From Larkinella sp. C7 (GTDB lineage: Bacteria; Bacteroidota; Bacteroidia; Cytophagales; Spirosomataceae), in the NCBI RefSeq assembly GCF_006149005.1, contig NZ_VBSL01000001.1:372001-436000 (forward strand): a stretch of 64,000 bases of DNA, in the 5' to 3' direction. The position numbers and the translations under genes are program-made. Every line of letters begins with the position of its first letter. Within the stretch, counting starts at the first letter, position 1. A model generated the notes under the pieces. It saw nothing but the letters and a program-made list of their open reading frames with translations, had not been told where the DNA came from and did not search any database. Below are positions 8,819 through 17,168 of this stretch, in pieces.

Positions 8819-9964
8819 ATGCTCCGACCTGCAGAATACGCCCGTTACGAAAAACACCTGAATCTTCCCGAAATTGGCGTGGAAGGCCAACTGAAATTAC
8901 AACAGGCTCGTGTGCTGGTTGTGGGTGCAGGCGGGTTGGGTTGCCCGGTATTGTTGTATTTGACGGCGGCCGGAGTCGGTACGATTGGGGTCATCGACCC
9001 GGACACGGTTGCCATCAGCAACCTGCAACGGCAGGTTCTGTATACGACCGAGCAGGTCGGCAAACCCAAAGCCACGATTGCCGTAAATTCACTCAAAAAA
9101 ATCAATCCCGAAATCAGCTTCAACTCCTATGCGTATGCCCTCGACCGTTCCAATGCGCGCTCGCTGATCGAAGAGTATGACCTGGTGGTGGATTGCACCG
9201 ATAATTTTACCGTTCGGTATCTGGTCAACGACGTTTGCGTGATGCAGGAAAAACCGTTTATCTACGGTGCCATTCACCGTTTCGAAGGCCAGGTAGCGGT
9301 TTTGAATGCCCGACTGGCGGCATCCGAAGTTCAACCCGAAGAAGTTCGGCGCGGCCCCACCTACCGGTGTTTGTTCCCCGAGTTTCCGAATCAGATGGAG
9401 ATTCCGAATTGCGCCGAAACGGGCGTCATGGGCGTTTTGCCGGGGGTTATCGGTACCTATCAGGCCAACGAAGTCATCAAGCTCATTACCGGTATCGGCC
9501 ACCTGCTGAACGAAGAACTCCTGATGGTGGATTTACTGGCGATGTCGTTCCAGAAAATTCGCGTTCGTCGGCGGCTCGATGCCGAAGCTGCGGCCCAAAA
9601 CGCCTGGGAAGAAGGCCAGCGGGTTGCCGTCAAAACCGACGTTCGCAAAACCATCACGGCTACCGAACTGGCCGAGCGACTGGCACAGGAGGAAGATATT
9701 TTCCTGCTGGACGTCCGTGAGCGGCCCGAATACAACATTTGCCACCTCGATAATGCGGTGTTGATTCCGGTCAACATCATCGCCAACAACGTCAAACGCA
9801 TCCCCGTCGACCGCCCGGTGGTGGTCTATTGCCACCACGGTATTCGCAGCCAGTACGTGGTCGACTATCTGCAAAAAGAATTCAATTTTACCAACCTCAT
9901 GAACCTTCAGGGCGGCATCAATAGCTGGGCGCGCGATGTGCAGCCGGAGATGGAGGTGTATTGA
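8819..9964 (+). CDS. moeB: ThiF/MoeB-family adenylyltransferase with C-terminal rhodanese domain
   Basis: The 381-residue protein joins an E1-like adenylation domain to a sulfurtransferase domain. The ATP-binding GAGGLGCPVLLYLTAAGVG is at residues ~37-55, followed by IDPDTVAISNLQRQVLY and the DCTDNF element. The NCAETGVMGVLPGVIGTYQ segment is typical of MoeB. A rhodanese domain occupies about residues 275-380, with active-site loop YCHHGIRS. The domain order matches MoeB/MOCS3-type proteins, which adenylate the C-terminus of a ubiquitin-fold sulfur carrier such as MoaD or ThiS. Whether it serves molybdopterin or thiamine synthesis cannot be decided, as no mo- or thi- gene is adjacent. Confidence 0.9.
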   Translation: MLRPAEYARYEKHLNLPEIGVEGQLKLQQARVLVVGAGGLGCPVLLYLTAAGVGTIGVIDPDTVAISNLQRQVLYTTEQVGKPKATIAVNSLKKINPEISFNSYAYALDRSNARSLIEEYDLVVDCTDNFTVRYLVNDVCVMQEKPFIYGAIHRFEGQVAVLNARLAASEVQPEEVRRGPTYRCLFPEFPNQMEIPNCAETGVMGVLPGVIGTYQANEVIKLITGIGHLLNEELLMVDLLAMSFQKIRVRRRLDAEAAAQNAWEEGQRVAVKTDVRKTITATELAERLAQEEDIFLLDVRERPEYNICHLDNAVLIPVNIIANNVKRIPVDRPVVVYCHHGIRSQYVVDYLQKEFNFTNLMNLQGGINSWARDVQPEMEVY

Positions 9965-10350
9965 CGGTTTTTAATGACCCATCTGCAACTGCTGAATTGG
10001 CCAATGACAAACCCGGCTACAAACAGCAGACCGGAAGCGTGGTGGCTCACATCAAACACCAGTCGCTCAAACCCGCCAGCTTTCTCAATCTGAACCTGAC
10101 TGACAAGCCGACTATGCGCATCCGTCAAACCGTCTTGCGACGGCTGACCTGAAAGACTGTATTCTTTCACGGAGGCCGTATAAGGCTGGTCCCGCGTCGG
10201 TGTCCAGGTACAAACCAGCAGAGCGATCGCCAATCCGGTGGCCAGAAAAGGGAACCGTCTGGTAAATGGCGGACAAAGCGAAAAGTTAAGCCACTTAAAA
10301 TAGCAGCAGGAAAGTACCTTGTTTCCCAAAAGTAGCAGGGATTGACTCAT
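9907..10350 (-). CDS. Doubtful hypothetical protein in a largely empty 464-bp gap
   Basis: The stretch 9965-10428 holds no gene I can support firmly. The best candidate is a 147-codon minus-strand frame overlapping the 3' end of the MoeB gene by 58 bp. It contains one hydrophobic segment (FLATGLAIALLVCTWTP) that could be an internal-start signal or lipoprotein sequence, but its C-terminal part is the shadow of the rhodanese gene and I recognise no family. A competing 63-codon plus-strand frame (9961-10152, TTG start) is equally unconvincing. The gap may instead hold regulatory sequence for the downstream secreted protein. Confidence 0.2.
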   Translation of the reverse strand: MSQSLLLLGNKVLSCCYFKWLNFSLCPPFTRRFPFLATGLAIALLVCTWTPTRDQPYTASVKEYSLSGQPSQDGLTDAHSRLVSQVQIEKAGGFERLVFDVSHHASGLLFVAGFVIGQFSSCRWVIKNRQYTSISGCTSRAQLLMPP

Positions 10351-10428
10351 TTGTGACAGGCTTTTGGCGGCCGGATGCGGACCTTTGAATCATCCAAAAC
10401 GGACATCCAAACCAAAACATTATAAATC

Positions 10429-10830
10429 ATGAAAACGCTCGTCAAATCCCTGCTCGTTGCCGCAACCTTAACCCTGACCACCTTCGCCGTTTCTCAGGCT
10501 GAACCCGGCAAACCGGTCGCTAAACCTAAAAATACTGCCGCTTTTCAGAGCAGCATGTATACCAATCTGGCCGGTAAACTCCAGATCGCCGTCAAGAAAG
10601 AAACCGCTGGCACCGTCGTGGTGCGGCTGGTCGACAAGGCGGGGAAAGAGGTCTTCGTTCAGCAGGTTGCCAAACGCCGGCCCGCGGCCCGTTTAAGCCT
10701 GGACGTTAGTGCGCTGCCCGATGGCGTATACCAGGTGGAAATCAGCAACGGGGTTGAAACCACCACCCAAGCTTTGACACTGGCCACTCAGCAACCCGTT
10801 GCCGCTCCCCGCTTTGTAGCCATTAATTGA
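10429..10830 (+). CDS. Small secreted beta-sandwich-like protein
   Basis: A 133-residue protein with a signal peptide (MKTLVKSLLVAATLTLTTFA, cleavage probably after SQA). The mature part has alternating beta-strand character: KLQIAVKKETAGTVVVRLVDKAGKEVFVQQV, then LSLDVSALPDGVYQVEISNGVE. This resembles the sorting-domain-like fold of Bacteroidota secreted proteins (compare the 'L...DGVYxVxI' pattern of type IX C-terminal domains), but here it forms nearly the whole protein. Location is periplasm or surface; the role is unknown. A strong hairpin terminator follows 26 bp after the stop. Confidence 0.8.
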   Translation: MKTLVKSLLVAATLTLTTFAVSQAEPGKPVAKPKNTAAFQSSMYTNLAGKLQIAVKKETAGTVVVRLVDKAGKEVFVQQVAKRRPAARLSLDVSALPDGVYQVEISNGVETTTQALTLATQQPVAAPRFVAIN

Positions 10831-10856
10831 TGCCTTGAAAGCCATATCCAACCCAA

Positions 10857-10890
10857 CCGAAAGCCGATCCTGAGCGGGATCGGCTTTCGG
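10857..10890. terminator. Bidirectional hairpin between convergent genes
   Basis: Perfect 14-bp stem CCGAAAGCCGATCC / GGATCGGCTTTCGG with a 6-nt loop. It lies between the small secreted protein (plus) and the GH31 gene (minus), 25-27 bp from either stop codon. No long T-run follows on either strand. Confidence 0.75.
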
Positions 10891-10914
10891 TAGTATAAAA
10901 ACCCGGCGCTGTTT

Positions 10915-13056
10915 TCAATTCGTCATAAACCGCCACGTCACCTTCCCCACCGTATCCGGTTTTCCTTTTTCAGCCGCCGACATCCGGCCTTTCAGCGTGC
11001 CGTTTTTCTGCTTTTCAACCTCAATCAGTCGCCAGCTAAACTGACCTTTTTCGTAATCGAAGGTTTCTCCATCGTCGTCGTAGAGTCGGTATTGAGCCGG
11101 TTTTTCGCCGTAATGACGGATTTCCAGGTCAACTTTCTGACCCGGTTTGGGCGCGTGCAAGAGCGAGGGCATCATCGGAATAATGCCGCCATCTTTTACG
11201 AAAACCGGAATCTTGTCCAGGCCCGGCGTCACCGTAATCACCTCACCGGCCCCAGCAAACCGCCCGGTGTAGAAATCATACCAGTTGCCCTTCGGTAAAA
11301 TTACCTTCCGCGACGTCTGTCCCGTAAACATCGGTGCCACCAGCAACTGATCGCCCGCCATATACTGGTCCTTAATTTCCTTCGTACTGGCTTCCTGATA
11401 CGGATTTTCGCCCAGGTTCGTCACGGCGGTTTGCTTTTCCACCTTCTCAATAAAACCGTCTTCCAGGTTCAATGCCCGGAATGGCGGAGTGCCTTCAAAG
11501 TGGTACTTGGCAAATTCGGTGTACCAGTACGGCATCATCTGCATCCGCAGTTGGGCCACAGTCTTCACCTGCTCGGCCACGTCCGGAAACGACCACGGTT
11601 TGGTGCCATCGGCCCAGGCGTTGATCATCGCCATCGGCGAAAAACAAACCGACTGAAACCGGCGCAACCATTCTTCGCTGGTTTTGGAGGCACGAACTTC
11701 CGGTGTCCACAATACTCCGGCAAAACCGCTGTTGATCAGGCCCGTAATAAAATCCTGATGGCTGTAGTTATCGTTGTAAATCACATATGGAAACGACGAA
11801 CCGCCCGCGTTAGACGCCCGCACCAGTCCGTAGGTTCGGGTGTTGCGGGCATGGTACAGGTCCGTACTTTGTTTCTGCACCAGCAAACCATAGGTCTGCC
11901 GCATCTGCTCGGCACTGATTCCCGACGGAAAAGTAGCCACATCGGGCCACAACCACGAATCGTTGCCATCGACCTCATCGATCTTGTAACCGCTTACGCC
12001 AATCCCGACGTGATCTTTATCAAACTGACGCCAGTAGATCGCCCGCGCCTGCGGAATCGTGAGATCGGGCACAGCCCCCACCCAAACCGTGTGTGAGCCG
12101 GTAAACGGTTTGATCTGCGCGTAAATCGACGCGTCGGGCGAAACGTAGGGATTCGTCCAGAGGTTAATCCGAACATTTTTGGTCAGCATGTCTTTTACAA
12201 AACCGGCGGGATCGGGAAACCGGGTTTTGTCCCACTCGAAGGTGCAGGGATACGATTTACTCTGCCAGCCGGGTTCCAACCCGATGAAATCCAGTGGATA
12301 CTGCCTGGCTTCAAACTCGGCGGCTTCTTTTCTGACGCTATCGGCGGTGTAGAGCCGGTGAACGCGCTGCGTAAACCCCAGTCCCCAGCGCGGGGGCAGG
12401 CAACCGCCCCCATTGAACAGGTTAAACCGCTGTACCACTTCCATGGGTTTGGGGCCGCCAAATACGTACACCTCAACCCCCTCGGCCGGAACCAGCAGTT
12501 CGACGGCATCGGAATACGGGTGCGCCGACCAGTCTTTGTCGGTATTCCGGTCCTGGGCCTGGGGCGGATTTTTACTATCCTGTCGAACCCCGGAACCGGC
12601 ATATACGGTAATGTACCGGGCCGAATTGATGAAAACCCCGTAGCCATTCGACGAAACGTAAAACGGTGTGGGCGAGTGCGTTCGGCCATTGTCGCGGTTG
12701 CCATAATGATCCATGTGCAGGGTAAGGATTTTGCCGCGTTGGTGAACCGTCTGGAAATTCAGGCCAAAACCGTACAACTGCTCCCCGCGTTCCAGCGGAA
12801 ACCGCAGATAGGTTTTTCCATCTACAACCCGGACGGAAATGTCGTCTTTGGGCAACGGGAAAGCGGTTTTGCCCAATTTTTCGAGCGCAGCCCGATTGGG
12901 CTGAACACCGGCTGCCGTAAGCAAATTGTAGGCTTCCGGCTTGCCAACTGGCAATTTCCAGACGCCGGGCGCGGTTTCGGTCCAGATGGCTTGGGCGCGG
13001 AGGGCAACGCCGGTGGCCAGAAAAACCATCAGGAGAAAGATTCGGAGTTGCTTCAT
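10915..13056 (-). CDS. Secreted glycoside hydrolase family 31 (alpha-glucosidase / alpha-xylosidase type)
   Basis: The 713-residue enzyme begins with a signal peptide (MKQLRIFLLMVFLATGVALR, cleavage after AQA). The frame is open upstream to 13116, but this internal Met is the obvious start. The GH31 N-terminal beta-sandwich contains GEQLYGFGLNF and the (beta/alpha)8 barrel follows from about residue 215. The nucleophile motif GYKIDEVDGND places the catalytic Asp at about residue 360. A C-terminal beta domain includes GNWYDFYTGR. The family hydrolyses alpha-linked glucosides or xylosides from the non-reducing end with retention. Fine substrate specificity is not readable from motifs. It is monocistronic, with divergent AT-rich sequence upstream. 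Confidence 0.93.
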   Translation of the reverse strand: MKQLRIFLLMVFLATGVALRAQAIWTETAPGVWKLPVGKPEAYNLLTAAGVQPNRAALEKLGKTAFPLPKDDISVRVVDGKTYLRFPLERGEQLYGFGLNFQTVHQRGKILTLHMDHYGNRDNGRTHSPTPFYVSSNGYGVFINSARYITVYAGSGVRQDSKNPPQAQDRNTDKDWSAHPYSDAVELLVPAEGVEVYVFGGPKPMEVVQRFNLFNGGGCLPPRWGLGFTQRVHRLYTADSVRKEAAEFEARQYPLDFIGLEPGWQSKSYPCTFEWDKTRFPDPAGFVKDMLTKNVRINLWTNPYVSPDASIYAQIKPFTGSHTVWVGAVPDLTIPQARAIYWRQFDKDHVGIGVSGYKIDEVDGNDSWLWPDVATFPSGISAEQMRQTYGLLVQKQSTDLYHARNTRTYGLVRASNAGGSSFPYVIYNDNYSHQDFITGLINSGFAGVLWTPEVRASKTSEEWLRRFQSVCFSPMAMINAWADGTKPWSFPDVAEQVKTVAQLRMQMMPYWYTEFAKYHFEGTPPFRALNLEDGFIEKVEKQTAVTNLGENPYQEASTKEIKDQYMAGDQLLVAPMFTGQTSRKVILPKGNWYDFYTGRFAGAGEVITVTPGLDKIPVFVKDGGIIPMMPSLLHAPKPGQKVDLEIRHYGEKPAQYRLYDDDGETFDYEKGQFSWRLIEVEKQKNGTLKGRMSAAEKGKPDTVGKVTWRFMTN

Positions 13057-13363
13057 GGGAAACGATGGGTGTTTTTGAGAAAATGTGGAGGGCAACGTTT
13101 CTACTCCTAAAACCAATTAAATTGTAAAAAACGCCGATTGCAAATCGGCGACAGTGATTTGCGGGATTTCTCAACCCAGGATCATTTCCCGCAGAAAAAA
13201 AAAACAAAAAACGTTGTTACTTATTTGATTCTCAAGCGTCCTAACAACATTGCATTTTTTATGCATTATTTTTCTCAATACATTTCCAACTTTCTACGCA
13301 TTTTGGGTGTCTTTACCGAAGAATTGTCATTTCTTCTATCATATACCTATTTCCAAGATTACG
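13057..13363. other. AT-rich gap without a supported gene
   Basis: This 307-bp divergent intergenic region shows a perfect 8-bp hairpin at 13132-13150 (CGCCGATT / AATCGGCG, 3-nt loop) and an A-run near 13197. An upstream in-frame extension of the next gene (from 13250) looks non-coding. I see no RNA gene. Promoters for GH31 (minus) and the first lipoprotein (plus) must lie here. Confidence 0.6.
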
Positions 13364-14164
13364 ATGAAACTCTTTACTCAATCCTGTCTGCTGGTAGCAA
13401 GCTTTATTCTTTTGTTTATTTCCTGTACGGTGCAAGATCATTTGCAACCTTCAACTTCAAACTGCTTGCTCGTTAAGGTTTCTGAACAATACCAGGTTCT
13501 GGATGGGTCTAATCCAGAAGAGATTCTGGAGATTGAAGGTCAAAAAATCCCTATAAAAACTACTTCATCTCTTTTTTATAAATATGACCAACAAGGACGA
13601 ATGATTGAACAATATGACGATCGGCATAAGTTTACTTTTCTCTACGAATATCTGCCGAACGCGGTCAAATGGACCAGTATTCCGGACCCCGACGTACCTT
13701 ATTCAATGTCAGCTACGAATATCTTCAATCTAGACTCGCAAGGTTTTTTTTCAAGTGCCCTGAGTAAGTTTGATTCTGAAGGTTATCAAATTTATTATAG
13801 TGATGCTTATCTCTGGCATTTATATAAAACGATTATGGATGGTAATGTAACAAAGTCCGTTAGAACAGAGTCTGGTACTGAGCAAACCTACGAATATGAA
13901 TATGATTTAACGCAGCTTAACAAAATACCAAACCCTAACCCTATCTTTGACGGAAAAGGAAACCGTAATCTGCTTATAAAGGAAAAATTCAATATTGGAA
14001 AGTCTAGTGGAACAGGATATTCTTCAATCACTGATTACAAGTATGTTTATGATCAGAATGGACAGATCAAAAATCGTGTAGGATTCAGAAAGTTATATAA
14101 TTCAGCAAATGAATTAACCAGTACTGACCTAGTAATTACGGGATATAAGATTACCTGTCCGTAA
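13364..14164 (+). CDS. Lipoprotein with YD-like beta repeats, copy 1
   Basis: The 266-residue product has a lipoprotein signal: MKLFTQSCLLVASFILLFIS, then Cys in the lipobox context LFIS-C. The mature protein contains repeated Tyr/Asp beta-hairpin motifs (FYKYDQQGRMIEQYDDR, FLYEYLPNAVKW, YKYVYDQNGQIKNRVGF), reminiscent of the YD repeats in lipid-anchored Bacteroidota proteins. Its first ~35 residues and 16 bp of 5' leader are nearly identical to the next gene, while the rest has diverged. The gene is AT-richer than its neighbours, suggesting acquisition. The frame is open from 13250, but the duplicated leader supports ATG 13364. Function unknown. Confidence 0.8.
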   Translation: MKLFTQSCLLVASFILLFISCTVQDHLQPSTSNCLLVKVSEQYQVLDGSNPEEILEIEGQKIPIKTTSSLFYKYDQQGRMIEQYDDRHKFTFLYEYLPNAVKWTSIPDPDVPYSMSATNIFNLDSQGFFSSALSKFDSEGYQIYYSDAYLWHLYKTIMDGNVTKSVRTESGTEQTYEYEYDLTQLNKIPNPNPIFDGKGNRNLLIKEKFNIGKSSGTGYSSITDYKYVYDQNGQIKNRVGFRKLYNSANELTSTDLVITGYKITCP

Positions 14165-14280
14165 ACTCATCATTCTTCTTTTTCCACAGTTAAGTGTCTT
14201 TATTAAAAATTGACTAACGTGTAAGATTACGTTAATTATAAAATAGCCATTCCATTCACTCGTTTATTTCCAAGATTACG

Positions 14281-15132
14281 ATGAAATTCTTTACTCAATC
14301 CTGTCTGTTTATGGCAAGTTTTGTTCTTTTATTTGGTTCCTGTACGGTGCAAGATCATTTGCAACCTTCTTCGGTTTATCAGAATTGCCATCTTTTCGTA
14401 GTGAGCCGCAACATTGCCGCGAAGCTTCTGCCTGGTGAAGACGTAAAAGTGGGAGATCTGCATTATGCGGCTACCATCTATGACGCAGGAAAGCCATTCA
14501 TTGTAAGGGAAATTACGGTTGAAGATGGCAAAACCTATGCGATAGGAGGTTCTCCGTATGATCTTATCTATGAATATGATGCTGATGGAAAAGTGATAAG
14601 AACAGAGGATAATAATCCCAGTGATAAGTACCGCACCTACTTTGACTATTTACCCAACCAAATTAATACCAGAGAAGCTGCTTTCAAGCGTAGTAATGAT
14701 ATATTAACGACTCATATCCTGAATAACCAAGGGCTTGTAACCAATACAAGTTTTGAATATGGAGCCTTTGTAGCGTCAACGCCAATTTATGATGAAAATG
14801 GGTATGTGATCGAGCGCAAAAATTCCTCAGGTGAATCTGTTAAATACACGATAAAAAATGGCAACACCATAAAAAAAGAATTTGCTGGTGGTGCATCCAC
14901 TGTCTATGAGTACGATTTATCCCGGCCAAATTTACCAAATCCTTTCCCATTTTTTGGCAAAGAAAACCGTAATCTGTTGGTAAAAGAGTCTACCTCTACC
15001 CAAGCTTCTCATATCGAATACAAATATTTATTCAATAACGACGGGCGCGTAAAAAGGATGATAACGAAAGTGATATCAGGAGGAGAAAGCTTTGTTCAAG
15101 GATTCACAGACTACGAATATAACTGTCAATGA
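14281..15132 (+). CDS. Lipoprotein with YD-like beta repeats, copy 2
   Basis: The 283-residue paralogue of the preceding lipoprotein has signal MKFFTQSCLFMASFVLLFGS before the lipobox Cys, followed by the same TVQDHLQPS segment. Motifs such as YDLIYEYDADGKVIRTEDNN, VYEYDLSRPNLPNPFPFFG and HIEYKYLFNNDGRVKRM repeat at spacing similar to copy 1. Both share the C-terminal block of the form Y-E-Y-D-L...N-P-x-P-x-F-x-x-K-x-N-R-N-L-L. It is 116 bp downstream with its own leader, so it could be transcribed separately. It is probably anchored to the inner or outer membrane; the partner is unknown. Confidence 0.8.
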   Translation: MKFFTQSCLFMASFVLLFGSCTVQDHLQPSSVYQNCHLFVVSRNIAAKLLPGEDVKVGDLHYAATIYDAGKPFIVREITVEDGKTYAIGGSPYDLIYEYDADGKVIRTEDNNPSDKYRTYFDYLPNQINTREAAFKRSNDILTTHILNNQGLVTNTSFEYGAFVASTPIYDENGYVIERKNSSGESVKYTIKNGNTIKKEFAGGASTVYEYDLSRPNLPNPFPFFGKENRNLLVKESTSTQASHIEYKYLFNNDGRVKRMITKVISGGESFVQGFTDYEYNCQ

Positions 15133-15134
15133 TA

Positions 15135-15188
15135 GTTCTCCCCTAATCCGCAGACGATGTCGACACCGTCTGCGGATTAGGGGAGAAC
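15135..15188 (+). terminator. Strong 22-bp perfect hairpin after the lipoprotein pair
   Basis: Arms 15135-15156 and 15167-15188 are perfectly complementary (GTTCTCCCCTAATCCGCAGA on the left side, plus CG) with a 10-nt loop, starting 3 bp after the stop codon. The stem is GC-rich in an AT-rich neighbourhood. No T-run follows. Confidence 0.7.
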
Positions 15189-15241
15189 GAAAGTAACACC
15201 CTTGATTGAGAAACCTGGTTTGAATTTTGTAACTTCGCGTT

Positions 15242-16144
15242 ATGTCAAAACCGGAATCACTCGAAGATTTTTACCAGATCAAGTTCAACTGGCTGCCTGA
15301 GAACCTGCAACAGGACAGAGGGCATTTCAATGTGTTCAGGCTGGAGGATTGCATTGGGGAGGGGAAAGAACCGGTACAGTACAGCCGCCGGGATTTTTAC
15401 AAAGTCACCCTGATCCGGGGCCGGAACGTGTATCATTACGCGGATAAAAGCCTGGAAGTCAACGGAACGACCCTGATGTTCTTCAACCCACAGGTGCCGT
15501 ACAGTTGGGAATCGCTGTCGGAAGATACCAGCGGTTTTTTCTGCATTTTCAAGGAAGCATTTTTTACCGAAAAAATTAGGGGAAACCTCAACGAACTGCC
15601 GATGTATGCCATTGGCGGCAAACCGGCCTACGTTCTGAACAACATTCAGGATCAGCAAGTGAGCCAGTTGTTCGAAAAAATGCTCGCGGAAATCAATTCG
15701 GATTACCTGTATAAATATGACCTGCTGCGAAACTACGTGACGGAACTGGTGCATTATGCGCTGAAAATGCAGCCCTCCGAAACGCTCTACCAGCATACGG
15801 ATGCGAAATCCCGGATTACGGCTGTTTTCACGGAATTACTCGAACGTCAGTTCCCCATCGAATCGCCTTCGCAACGGTTCCGGATGCGGTCGGCGAAGGA
15901 TTTTGCCGACCAACTGGCCGTACACGTCAACCACCTCAACCGCTCCATCCGCGAAACCACCGGTAAAACCACCACCGACCACATTGCCGAACGGCTGGCG
16001 AGTGAAGCGAAGGCCCTACTGAAGCATACGGACTGGAACATTTCCGAAATCAGCTACACCCTCGGTTTTGAAGAACCGGCCCATTTCAACAACTTTTTCA
16101 AGAAGCACACCCACCTGACGCCCTCGGCATTCCGCACGGTTTGA
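15242..16144 (+). CDS. AraC family transcriptional regulator
   Basis: The 300-residue regulator has an N-terminal cupin-like sensing half (residues ~30-130, with KVTLIRGRNVYHYADKSLEV and MFFNPQVPYSW) and a C-terminal pair of helix-turn-helix motifs (residues ~215-300). The second HTH reads WNISEISYTLGFEEPAHFNN, then FFKKHTHLTPSAFR, the canonical AraC signature. Proteins of this class bind direct-repeat operators and respond to small ligands. It is followed in the same direction, 81 bp later, by a short-chain dehydrogenase, which is the likely target by proximity. Confidence 0.92.
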   Translation: MSKPESLEDFYQIKFNWLPENLQQDRGHFNVFRLEDCIGEGKEPVQYSRRDFYKVTLIRGRNVYHYADKSLEVNGTTLMFFNPQVPYSWESLSEDTSGFFCIFKEAFFTEKIRGNLNELPMYAIGGKPAYVLNNIQDQQVSQLFEKMLAEINSDYLYKYDLLRNYVTELVHYALKMQPSETLYQHTDAKSRITAVFTELLERQFPIESPSQRFRMRSAKDFADQLAVHVNHLNRSIRETTGKTTTDHIAERLASEAKALLKHTDWNISEISYTLGFEEPAHFNNFFKKHTHLTPSAFRTV

Positions 16145-16196
16145 ATTTTGCAAGGATCGGTTTGAAAACCGCAATGCCCGGCCTGCCAAACCGGCC

Positions 16197-16204
16197 TACT
16201 TTTG
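16197..16204 (+). promoter_or_regulatory. Candidate -7 promoter element of the SDR gene
   Basis: TACTTTTG matches the Bacteroidota TAnnTTTG -7 box exactly and sits 21 bp before the start codon. No well-spaced -33 TTTG is obvious. Its position supports ATG 16226 rather than the upstream TTG as start. Confidence 0.45.
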
Positions 16205-16225
16205 CTGCATCATAAAACAAACAAA

Positions 16226-17074
16226 ATGATGAGCACGCAAAAAGTATGGTTTGTCACCGGAGCTTCGAAAGGCCTGGGACTTTCGCTGGTAAAACAATTG
16301 GTAAACAATGGGTATCGGGTAGCCGCTACCTCCCGGAATCTCGACGACCTGCGCCTGGCCGTTGGCGCGACCGATGACCGTTTTCTGCCCCTGGCGGTCG
16401 ATTTGAAAACCGAATCCAGCGTGGCCGAAGCGATTCGGAAAACCGTCGATCAGTTTGGTCAAATCGATGTGGTGGTCAACAACGCCGGTTACGGTTTACT
16501 CGGCAGCATCGAAGAGCTGACCGACGAGGAATCTCGCGATAATTTTGACATTAACGTTTTCGGTTCCCTGAACGTCATTCGGAAAGCACTGCCCTATCTG
16601 CGCGAACAGAAATCGGGACACATCATCAACATCTCCTCCATTGGCGGTTTTACGGGTGCCTTCCCCGGTTTCGGGATTTACTGCGCGACCAAGTTTGCGG
16701 TCGAAGGATTTTCAGAATCACTCGCAGCCGAGGCCAAACCGCTGGGTATCAACGTAACCGTGGTCGAACCCGGTTATTTCCGCACAGACTTTTTGACTTC
16801 CAGTTCATTAGGGGTTCCTAAAAACCAGATCGACGCCTACCAGGAGGTGCGGAATTCGCAGCAGGCCCACCAGCATCAGATCAATGGCAACCAGGCTGGC
16901 GACCCCGAAAAAGCCGTTGCGGCCCTGATCCGAATCGCATCGGAAGCCCATCCACCCCTGCATCTGTTTTTGGGTCAGGACGCGTATGATCTGGCCTACC
17001 AAAAAATCGACGCGGTTCAAAACGACCTGGAAACCTGGAAAGAAGTCACGGTTTCAACGGGTTTTGAAGCGTAA
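16226..17074 (+). CDS. Short-chain dehydrogenase/reductase (SDR)
   Basis: The 282-residue classical SDR oxidoreductase uses NAD(P)H. It has the cofactor motif TGASKGLG near residue 12, the NNAG stretch (VVNNAGYGLLG) near residue 88, the catalytic Ser in ISSIGGF near residue 140 and Y-x3-K as YCATK near residue 153. The Arg in ATSRNLDDL after the second strand suggests NADPH preference. The length is slightly above 250 owing to a C-terminal extension. The frame runs back to TTG 16202, but ATG 16226 or 16229 precedes the conserved start. The AraC gene immediately upstream probably regulates it. Substrate unknown. Confidence 0.92.
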   Translation: MMSTQKVWFVTGASKGLGLSLVKQLVNNGYRVAATSRNLDDLRLAVGATDDRFLPLAVDLKTESSVAEAIRKTVDQFGQIDVVVNNAGYGLLGSIEELTDEESRDNFDINVFGSLNVIRKALPYLREQKSGHIINISSIGGFTGAFPGFGIYCATKFAVEGFSESLAAEAKPLGINVTVVEPGYFRTDFLTSSSLGVPKNQIDAYQEVRNSQQAHQHQINGNQAGDPEKAVAALIRIASEAHPPLHLFLGQDAYDLAYQKIDAVQNDLETWKEVTVSTGFEA

Positions 17075-17118
17075 ACAATCCGTGTCTAATTGGCTTTACA
17101 AGAGACCAGAACCAGGGG

Positions 17119-17150
17119 AACAGAGCCGGGCGTTGAGGCCCGGCTCTGTT
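17119..17150. terminator. Bidirectional hairpin between SDR and GH29 genes
   Basis: Perfect 13-bp GC-rich stem AACAGAGCCGGGC / GCCCGGCTCTGTT with a 6-nt loop between two convergent genes, 18 bp before the end of the minus-strand fucosidase gene. Confidence 0.8.
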
Positions 17151-17168
17151 CGCTTCTATCGATTCAGC

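Noticed and set aside
9961-10152. 63-codon plus-strand ORF after the MoeB gene
   Set aside because: TTG start inside the previous stop region, no hydrophobic or domain features, competing minus-strand frame; not supported.
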